The translations under genes were made by a program, and so were the position numbers. Shown in pieces: positions 1 to 6,800 of a DNA stretch of 16,076 nucleotides. Origin of the DNA: JANNMJ01 sp031397815 (GTDB taxonomy: Bacteria > Bacteroidota > Bacteroidia > Cytophagales > Hymenobacteraceae); NCBI GenBank assembly GCA_031397815.1, contig JANNMJ010000172.1, positions 1 through 16,076 on the forward strand, in the 5' to 3' direction. Below the pieces are notes generated by a model that had not been told where the DNA came from, did not search any database, and saw nothing but the letters and a program-made list of their open reading frames with translations. Position 1 is the stretch's first letter; every line of letters starts with the position of its first letter.

Positions 1-108
1 CCCCTCTCCAAAGGAGAGGGGGAGCCTGATTCAGGGTTGTAGGGGCGGGCCTTGTGCCCGCCCGCCCTGCGGGGGTAATCTCAAAATCCCCTCGCCTTTG
101 GAGAGGGG
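1..108. repeat. Composite intergenic hairpin repeat
   Basis: Three stem-loops lie in this non-coding stretch downstream of the permease gene. Bases 1-21 are a perfect 9-bp stem (CCCCTCTCC / GGAGAGGGG) with an AAA loop. Bases 43-63 are an 8-bp stem (GGGCGGGC / GCCCGCCC) with a CTTGT loop. Bases 88-108 repeat the first hairpin with a TTT loop and one mismatch, so it is the first unit in opposite orientation. The two outer hairpins therefore flank the central one as an inverted pair. The look is that of a dispersed REP-like element, and it may also end transcription of the permease gene. The element may extend beyond the left edge of the window. There is no sign that it encodes protein. Confidence 0.6.
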
Positions 109-133
109 TTGGGGTGAGGATTTACGAAGTCCG

Positions 134-1351
134 TTAATCGAACTTGATAGCCGTCACCGGCCGAATCCGGGCGATGAAAATCGTCGGGAGCATCACGGCC
201 ATGAGGGCGGTGAGGAGGATGGCACCGTTGAGGCCGAGGATGATGAGCCAATCCCAGTGAATCGGCACGGTGTCCATGTAGTAGTTCTCGGGGTCGAGGG
301 GGAGGGCGTGCGTGAAGTACTGAAACGCGCAAAAGCCCAAGCCGATGACGTTCCCCCACAGCAACCCCTTAACGGCAATCGGCACACCCTTGTAGAAGAA
401 CACGCGCGAAATCTGCCCATCCGTCGCCCCCAGCGCCTTCAGCAGCCCGATCATCGAGGTGCGTTCGAGCATCATAATCAGCAGCGTGGAGATCATGTTG
501 AACGCCGCGACGAAGATGATGAGAATCAGGAAGATGATGACGTTGCGTTGCAGGAGTTTCAGCCAGTCGAAGAGCTGCGAGTACTGATTGGTGATCTTAT
601 CGACCGCCACATCCGACGCCAGATTCTTGTACAGCGAATCAGCGACTACATCGAGGCGAGTCACATCTTTCAGCAGCACTTCATACCCGCCCACGACGCC
701 CGCCGGCCAGTCGTTCAACTCCCGAATCTGCCGGATATCGCCGAGGACGAACACTTCGTCGAACTCATCCAGCCCGGTTTTGTAAATGCCTTGGATGCGG
801 AATTTCCGCAAGCGCGGCGGGTTCTGAATGAAGAAGAAGATGGTCGAGTCGCCGACTTTCAGATTCAGCTTATCCGCAATCTTCTGCGAAATCAGCACGT
901 CGTCCGACGCCGTGCCGTCTTCGTTGTAGCGGATGAACTGCCCGGCCACCAGATTCTGCACCATCGGCGCCTTCACGTAGTCTTTCGCCACGCCCTTCAC
1001 CACCACCCCGAGTACCTCGGTGCGCGTCTTGATGATGGCTGTTTTCCGAGCGAACGAGTGAATCTGGTCGATTTGCGGCGCCCGGCGTAGGTCGTCGAGC
1101 ACCAGATTGGCTGGCATCGGCGAGCCTTCGACGGAGTTATTGTCGTCGTACCGCAGAATATGCAGGTGCGCCCCGAACGTGAAAACCTTCCGCTCAATCT
1201 CGTGGCGGAAGCCTTCGAGAATCGAGAACGAGACAATCATCACCGCCAAACCCACCGCGATGCTGCTGATGGCAATGCGCGTAACGGTAGAAGAAAACGA
1301 GTCGGGGCCGCCGTCGTCGAATTTGCCGGCCAGGTATCGGGTGACGTTCAC
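134..1351 (-). CDS. ABC transporter permease, LolC/LolE (FtsX-like) family
   Basis: This 405-residue inner-membrane protein has the LolC/LolE/MacB-type layout. A first membrane helix lies at about residues 28-48 (AISSIAVGLAVMIVSFSILE), followed by a large periplasmic domain (about 50-265). Three more helices cluster at about 270-295, 320-345 and 370-395, and the tail ends RIRPVTAIKFD, typical of the family. The segment LERTSMIGLLKALGA after the second helix is the FtsX-family loop that contacts the ATPase. In Gram-negatives such proteins extract lipoproteins from the inner membrane for transfer to the outer membrane, using a LolD-type ATPase. No ATPase gene is in the window, so the partner is encoded elsewhere. 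The start is GTG at 1351: it gives the N-terminus MNVTRYLAGKF expected for the family, and no ATG fits better. It is divergent from the muramidase gene. The Lol role is inferred; another FtsX-type exporter is possible. Confidence 0.9.
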   Translation of the reverse strand: MNVTRYLAGKFDDGGPDSFSSTVTRIAISSIAVGLAVMIVSFSILEGFRHEIERKVFTFGAHLHILRYDDNNSVEGSPMPANLVLDDLRRAPQIDQIHSFARKTAIIKTRTEVLGVVVKGVAKDYVKAPMVQNLVAGQFIRYNEDGTASDDVLISQKIADKLNLKVGDSTIFFFIQNPPRLRKFRIQGIYKTGLDEFDEVFVLGDIRQIRELNDWPAGVVGGYEVLLKDVTRLDVVADSLYKNLASDVAVDKITNQYSQLFDWLKLLQRNVIIFLILIIFVAAFNMISTLLIMMLERTSMIGLLKALGATDGQISRVFFYKGVPIAVKGLLWGNVIGLGFCAFQYFTHALPLDPENYYMDTVPIHWDWLIILGLNGAILLTALMAVMLPTIFIARIRPVTAIKFD

Positions 1352-1355
1352 GGGG

Positions 1356-1363
1356 GCAAGTTA
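1356..1363 (-). promoter_or_regulatory. Possible -7 promoter box of the permease gene
   Basis: On the minus strand TAACTTGC lies four bases before the GTG start. It resembles the Bacteroidota -7 element TAnnTTTG with two mismatches (equivalent to losing one T). No matching -33 TTTG was found. If real, the transcript would be leaderless or nearly so. Confidence 0.2.
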
Positions 1364-1450
1364 CGGCCGGGCGGCAAGTAGCGCGGCTAAATCTATCGGG
1401 AAACTTGATGCAGCCGGGCGCGGACGGCGACTTGGCGCGGGCGGCTGCGG

Positions 1451-1458
1451 TACTTTGG
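1451..1458 (+). promoter_or_regulatory. Possible -7 promoter box of the muramidase gene
   Basis: TACTTTGG matches the Bacteroidota -7 consensus TAnnTTTG at all fixed positions but one and lies eight bases before the ATG at 1467. This would give a very short leader. No clear -33 element was seen. Confidence 0.3.
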
Positions 1459-1466
1459 CTACTCAA

Positions 1467-2744
1467 ATGCCGCTAGCTCGTTCCGTGAATCGTCTTTTTA
1501 TGCTCGTCGCGCTGCTCGCGGCGTTTACCCAATGTGCGCCCTCGCGGCGGGTGGTCAAGGCCAAAGCGGCGCCGAAAGTGGCACCCAAGCCGAGCGCGCC
1601 CGCCCCGCCCCACCCGTCGATGGCCGCGAAAGTGCCGGGCTTGGCTCCGGCGCCGCCCCGGCCGGTCGTAGGCGCGGCGCGGCTCACGGAGTATTTGCCC
1701 GCGTTGGCGGGGAAGCGCGTGGCGCTGGTGGTGAACCAAACGTCGCGCGTGGGTCGCGCGCATCTCCTCGATACGCTCCGGGCACATGGTGTGCAGGTGG
1801 TGCGGGTGCTGGCGCCGGAGCACGGTTTTCGGGGGACAGAAGACGCTGGGAAGGATGTGGTCGATTCGGTCGATGTGGCTACCGGGACGGCCGTCGCTTC
1901 CCTTTACGGCGCCACCAAAAAGCCGCTCCCGCGCCATTTGGCGGATACCGATGTGGTGGTGTTCGATATTCAGGACGTCGGGGTGCGGTTCTATACGTAC
2001 CTCTCCACGCTCCACTACGTCCTAGAAGCGTGCGCCGAGCAGGGCAAGCCCATCATCGTCCTCGACCGCCCCAACCCCAATGCCGACTACCTCGACGGCC
2101 CCGTGCTGGAGGCCGATTGCCGCTCGTTCGTCGGGGTCGATCCGCTGCCCATTGTCCACGGCCTCACTCTCGGCGAAGCGGCGCAGATGATGGCTGGGGA
2201 GGGCTGGCTGGCGAACGCCGTAAAACCCACCCTGACGGTGGTGCCGGTCGCCAATTACACGCACCACACGCCGTGGGCGCTGCCCGTGGCGCCATCGCCG
2301 AACCTGCGCACGGCGCGCGCCGTGCGGTTTTACCCGAGCCTGTGCCTGTTCGAGGGCACCGGAGTAAGCGTCGGGCGCGGCACCGACAAGCCCTTCGAGC
2401 AAATCGGCCACCCCCGCTACCCCGATACCACGGCGCACGTCTTCGTGCCGCGCCCCGGCCCTGCCAACGCCAAGCCGGTATTAGTCAATCAGCGCTGCTA
2501 CGGCCCCAACCTCAATGGCGTATCTCCGCCGCCGTTCACGCTCCGCTGGCTTCTCGATTTCTATCAAAAATCCCCCGACCGCAGCCATTTCTTCAATGCT
2601 TTCTTCGCGAATCTGGCGGGCACCAAAAAACTCCGCACGCAAATCGAAAGCGGCCTGAACGAAGACCAGATTCGCGCCTCGTGGCAGCCCGGGTTAAGCG
2701 CTTACCGCGCCCGGCGCGCCTTGTATTTGCTTTATGCGGAGTAA
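1467..2744 (+). CDS. namZ: Secreted exo-beta-N-acetylmuramidase, NamZ/DUF1343 (GH171) family
   Basis: This 425-residue protein belongs to the DUF1343 family, whose characterised members (Bacillus subtilis NamZ and Tannerella forsythia homologues) remove terminal MurNAc from peptidoglycan fragments during cell-wall turnover. Diagnostic blocks are PEHGFRG at 117-123 (the Glu-118 region proposed to be catalytic), DVGVRFYTY at 170-178, LDRPNP at 199-204, the VHGLTLGE segment near 231, and SPNLRT followed by GTGVSVGRGTDKPFEQIG. The N-terminus (MPLARSVNRLF, then a hydrophobic stretch) is a signal peptide. Cys-23 could be lipidated, but the preceding FTQ is a poor lipobox. A Pro/Ala/Lys-rich linker (about 24-60) precedes the enzyme. 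The frame stays open upstream, but ATG 1467 gives the only sensible signal peptide; ATG 1500 would lose the positive n-region. It converges on nadD. Confidence 0.92.
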   Translation: MPLARSVNRLFMLVALLAAFTQCAPSRRVVKAKAAPKVAPKPSAPAPPHPSMAAKVPGLAPAPPRPVVGAARLTEYLPALAGKRVALVVNQTSRVGRAHLLDTLRAHGVQVVRVLAPEHGFRGTEDAGKDVVDSVDVATGTAVASLYGATKKPLPRHLADTDVVVFDIQDVGVRFYTYLSTLHYVLEACAEQGKPIIVLDRPNPNADYLDGPVLEADCRSFVGVDPLPIVHGLTLGEAAQMMAGEGWLANAVKPTLTVVPVANYTHHTPWALPVAPSPNLRTARAVRFYPSLCLFEGTGVSVGRGTDKPFEQIGHPRYPDTTAHVFVPRPGPANAKPVLVNQRCYGPNLNGVSPPPFTLRWLLDFYQKSPDRSHFFNAFFANLAGTKKLRTQIESGLNEDQIRASWQPGLSAYRARRALYLLYAE

Positions 2745-2768
2745 TTAATTCCGGTTGGTTTACCCGTT

Positions 2769-2818
2769 GACGCGGGGCTCCAGCCCCGTGTCGGCTATTC
2801 GCAGGTCTCTTGACCTGC
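2769..2818. terminator. Two short hairpins after the muramidase gene
   Basis: Bases 2769-2792 pair as an 11-bp stem (GACGCGGGGCT with AGCCCCGTGTC, one G-T wobble) around CC. Bases 2801-2818 form a perfect 7-bp stem (GCAGGTC / GACCTGC) with a TCTT loop. They lie 24 bases after the muramidase stop, between convergent genes, and could act as terminators, though neither is followed by a strong T run. Bases 2767-2786 recur near the right end of the window, so they are probably part of a dispersed repeat. Confidence 0.45.
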
Positions 2819-2824
2819 CATTCC

Positions 2825-2909
2825 TACGTACCCGGCACCGTCTCGGTGCCGGTGGTTAAGGACGAATTGGCTTCAGCAGCTCCGGCACCGAGACGGTGCC
2901 GGGTACGTA
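2825..2909. repeat. Perfect 28-base inverted repeat with nested hairpins
   Basis: Bases 2825-2852 are the exact reverse complement of 2882-2909, separated by a 29-base loop. Each arm is itself a hairpin: CCGGCACCG, three bases (TCT or AGA), CGGTGCCGG. A weaker relative (CCCG TCT CGGG) follows at 2917-2927. The RNA could fold either as one long stem or as two separate stems. It lies between the convergent muramidase and nadD genes and may act as a bidirectional terminator, but the long perfect match suggests a repeat family rather than a simple terminator. No protein-coding signal was seen. Confidence 0.85.
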
Positions 2910-2979
2910 AGTCGTGCCCGTCTCGGGTACGGTGCGCTGCCCCAGCGTTCGCAATAAAAAACGGTCGCATTCCCCCTAC

Positions 2980-3555
2980 TCAATCCCGCCAAAACCCGTG
3001 GCGTGAAATATATTCCTGCACCGCATCAGGCACCAGATACCGAATTGATTTTCCCTCACGAACGCACTGCCGAATAAACGTGGCGGAAATATCGAGCAGC
3101 GGCGTTTGCAGAATACGCACGCTCGGATGGTCGTGGAGCGGAGAGCGCGGCGTGCCGGGCCGCGGATACACGTAAATCGGGTAGCGTTCGAGGAGGATGT
3201 GGTGGTTTTTCCACTTCGGCAGCGTCGGCAGGTTGTCTTCGCCGAGGAGGAGGGCGAACTCGTAACTCGGATATTTTTCGCTCAGATACGCCAGCGTATC
3301 GACGGTATACGACGGCTGCGGCAGGTCGAACTCGACGTTGCTGACGCGTAGGCGGTCGTGGTAATCGACGGCGAGGCGGGCCATTTGCAGCCGCTCGGCG
3401 GCGGGCAGCAGCGTGGAAGCCGCTTTCAACGGATTCTGCGGCGAGACGATGAGCCACACCGCGTCCAAGTCGGTGTGGGTTGCCATGACGTTCGCGAGAA
3501 TCAGGTGCCCGACATGAATCGGGTTGAACGAGCCGAAGAAGAGACCGATTTTCAT
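2980..3555 (-). CDS. nadD: Nicotinate-nucleotide adenylyltransferase
   Basis: This cytoplasmic enzyme of NAD biosynthesis transfers AMP from ATP to nicotinate mononucleotide, giving deamido-NAD. The 191-residue product has the normal family length and all main motifs: GSFNPIHVGH at 8-17 (the HxGH nucleotidyltransferase signature), SPQNPLK at 38-44, SYTVDTL at 82-88, GEDNL at 105-109 with Trp-115, and ISATFIR at 156-162 near the C-terminus. ATG 3555 places the first strand MKIGLFFGSF correctly; the open frame extends 32 codons upstream, but that stretch has no family character. It converges on the muramidase gene and is divergent from the first T9SS gene. In many Bacteroidota nadD directly follows gmk; here two T9SS genes lie between them. 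Confidence 0.96.
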   Translation of the reverse strand: MKIGLFFGSFNPIHVGHLILANVMATHTDLDAVWLIVSPQNPLKAASTLLPAAERLQMARLAVDYHDRLRVSNVEFDLPQPSYTVDTLAYLSEKYPSYEFALLLGEDNLPTLPKWKNHHILLERYPIYVYPRPGTPRSPLHDHPSVRILQTPLLDISATFIRQCVREGKSIRYLVPDAVQEYISRHGFWRD

Positions 3556-3819
3556 ACGTATGCGCGCAAAGGAACGGCTGCGGGCGGTTTTTTGAAGTAC
3601 AGGACACGAATAGTCTATGTGCCAAGGCGATGAATGCCAAAGTATTAACATTGATCTAATAAAGGAAAAAACATCTTCTCGTAAGCAGCCAATCGGTTAC
3701 CTTAGCCCGTCTAGTGCGCAAATCAACCTATACCCGGTACCGATTTTCGGCAGTTCGGCGATTTAATCATATTCTACTCTCCTTTCGTCTCGTCACATTT
3801 AACTTTTATTTTTTTGCAC
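3556..3819. other. Divergent intergenic region between nadD and the first T9SS gene
   Basis: This 264-base stretch is clearly more AT-rich than its surroundings and should hold the promoters of both divergent genes. On the plus strand TAACTTTT (3800-3807) fits TAnnTTTG with one mismatch and lies twelve bases before ATG 3820; TACCTTAG (3698-3705) also fits with one mismatch. A run of seven T (3809-3815) sits just before the start. No small gene or RNA was recognised. Confidence 0.4.
3567..3574 (-). promoter_or_regulatory. Possible -7 promoter box of nadD
   Basis: On the minus strand TTCCTTTG lies eleven bases before the nadD ATG and matches TAnnTTTG with one mismatch (T for A at position 2). 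No convincing -33 element was found. Confidence 0.3.
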
Positions 3820-6800
3820 ATGCAAAGTTTCTCTCTCGTTTTTTTGAAAAATACTGCCCCCCCCCGGCTTTGTGCCATTCGGGGAGGCTGGATAGCTGCC
3901 CTTTGGGGGCTACTGCTTGTGTTTGGTAGTTTGATGCCGCGGGTAGCGTGGGCGCAGTACACGACGCCTTTGCCGCAATTGTGGCAGCAGGCGTATGAAT
4001 TCCCCGGTTTGTGTACGGGCACGATCCCGAGCACCGATTGGTCGCTCGGCATTACCACGACGCGGGATGGCGGCTACATCAGTGCGGGCTATGGTGGCGG
4101 AATTGGCGCTTCGGGCTGTACGCCCATTCAGCCGATTTTAACCAAGTTTCGCGCGGACCGGTCAGTTGAGTGGCAATACACTTACGCCGCCCCCCCCAGC
4201 ACTTTCGGGCGGTATTGTGAAGTCATCGAATTAGCTGATGGCAGCGGGTTTGTGGCGGCCGGTTATGTCGGCACGAAGATGTTGGTCACGAAGCTGGCGG
4301 TGACGAATGGCGTCATGAATGTGGTCTGGGAGCGCTACAATACGCTCGGTTTCAATGCGCGGGCTTACTCCGTGCGGGAAGTATTGACAGATGGACCTAC
4401 AGGTCTAGTGGGTAGCGGCTTTATTGTAGGCGGTACTTACGATCCTTCTGGCTCAAATTTTAATCCTTATGAGCTGTATATGCTGCGTGTGGATGACGCT
4501 GGTGGGCGTTTGTGGCAGGCTGATTTAGGAGAAAGTGCGACAAGCACAGGTTATGGAGCTATTGTGCGCCCGATCTACAGTACAGGCACGAATCATATTC
4601 CGACCGCCGACCGACCGGCACACGTGCCGATGGCAGGAGGGACAGTTACCGGATTTGCGCTTACTGGCTTAAGGAACCGAAGAGTCGATCAAAACGGACT
4701 GACTATTACTAGTCCTCCTACCGAATCAGAGTTAGAATCAGCCGTAGTTATTAGCTACTCTGATCTGGCGTTAGGAATTATTTCGGGCGACCCGTTGCCC
4801 ACTTCCACTATGTTGTCGGCTACGTGTTTGACTTATGAGTCGACCGGCTTTGCCAGCAATAATGGTCAGAATACCGGATTTCCTTACTGCCCATCCTTTG
4901 ACCGCACTACGGGCACGGCGCCGGGAATTGATTTGGGAACTGATCTGGAACAAAATGAGGCGGGTGATCGCCTCGTGGTTGCTGGCATTTACAACCGGAT
5001 GGTACAACTCAACTGTGCTCCGCCAGCTAACCCCAATGGCGACCCCACCATAACCCGAATTTTTACGGCCGGAGAAACTTATCTCCTCGAATGGCCCCTA
5101 ACGGCTAGTACGGCACAGGTAACGACGCCGCATATTGTCTTTACCGGCATTGGTGGCGCGGGCGAATACCGTCCGCAGGTAGAGCCACTGCCGGGAGGCG
5201 GCTATCTGTTGGCCGCTAGCAAGTTGGCCAGCAGCGCTGATAGCGCCACGGTCGGGCAATGGGGGGAGAACCGCTACTATGTGGCGCATTATTCCACCGG
5301 CACGGCCACCACGCCGCCCACCCGCACGTGGGGGAAAACGTTTTCCAGTCCTACTGTGGCGCCCCCTCTGCGCAATATTCTGGCTTGTACGTTGGGCATG
5401 GCGCTCACGCAGGACGGCGGCTGTCTGGTGAGTGGTAACGACAATAAGTACGACGGCACGATCAAAAACCACGATGTGATCATCACGAAGCTGGGCCAGT
5501 TATGCCCTCCCGTCACCAGCAGCTTCGATGTGGTGGCCGCCAACAACGCCCTGCCCGTTAATAACTGGACCACCGCCCGCCGCGTCCGCGGCACCGTGAC
5601 GGTGAAAAGCGGCGGGGTGCTGACCATCAGCGGCCCCGGCACCCTCATCGAGTTCGCCGATACGCGCGCCTATCAGCTCCCCACCACCCCTAAAGGCAAT
5701 CCGCTCAACCCCACGCGGATTATGGTGGAGCCGGGCGGCAAGCTCATCATCCGCGATGACGCGCACCTGACGGTCCTCAATGACCCCGCATGCGATGCCC
5801 CCGGCGCGATGTGGGACGGCATCGTGCTCAAGGGCATACCGACCGCTGCCCAAACGGTCAGCCAAACGGGCGTCTCCCTCCAGCCGGTCATTGAACTCTC
5901 CGGTTGCACCATCGAAAAAGCCCACGTGGGCGTGTTGGCTGGCCGGATGAATTACAACTCCACCAACGGTCTGCCCGCTCCCGTCCTCAACGACGGCGGC
6001 GGCTTGGTGACGGCCACGAACGTACTGTTCCGCAACTGCTATAACGGCGTGAACTTGCAGACCTACGGCCGGAGTGCCACGGCCCCTTCGGCGAGTTTGC
6101 TTAACGGCAGCCGGTTTACGGGCTGCACCTTCCGCGCCGATGCCGTACTCGAAGACCCACTCTACATCACGGCGTCGACGGCTACCCCGGCCAACGTGCG
6201 GCTCCCGAGCCAGGCGGGGCTGAAAATATTCACTACGCAGGGCGTGGTGGTGGAAGGCTGCACGTTTGAGCTGGTGGGCGATGGCCCGGCCAGTTTCCCG
6301 ATGATACCGGTGAATCAGCGCGGGTTGGGGATATACGCCTCTAATGCGAACATCATCGTGCAACCCACCGCTACGAACGCAAAAAACACGTTCCGCCGCT
6401 TGTATACGGGCGTATTAAGCTCAAATATTTCTTTGGCGTACGCTGTAGTGGTCCACCAAGCGGAATTTGTCAATTGCGTGGGGGGCGTCTCCCTATCGGG
6501 CGTTGCCGTGCCGAAGATTACCGAAAACACCTTCGTCGTCGGCCGCTCGACCGATGCCTTCCCGTATGGGTTGAGCATGTATAACTCCTACGGCTACGAC
6601 GTATCGAACAATACGTTCAGCGGTTCGGCGAGTGCGTTGCCGGGAAGCGAGGCCGGTAGCTCGACGGCTCGCGGCCTGAACGTGACGTTATCTGATGGCA
6701 ACAATCCCGGCGTGATGCGCTCGAATTTGATCTACCGGAACACGTTCACCACCCTTTTCAATGGCATCTACGGCCAGCGGGGCAACTCCAGTCTGTTGCT

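Noticed and set aside
98..1090. A 330-codon open frame on the plus strand opposite the permease gene
   Set aside because: It is rich in Arg, His, Glu and Asp without any family motif, as expected for antisense of a GC-rich gene; the minus-strand permease is clear.
1532..2770. A 412-codon plus-strand frame overlapping the muramidase gene
   Set aside because: Arg/Gly/Ala-rich low-complexity translation, no motifs; the other frame carries all NamZ signatures.
2882..2902. Resemblance of the GGCACCG...CGGTGCC hairpin to the last hairpin of a Cas9 tracrRNA
   Set aside because: The loop differs (AGA), no T run follows, there is no CRISPR array or cas gene, and the hairpin occurs twice as part of an inverted repeat.
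5500..6363. A 287-codon minus-strand frame opposite the beta-helix region
   Set aside because: Compositionally biased and without motifs; the plus-strand frame is a continuous T9SS protein.
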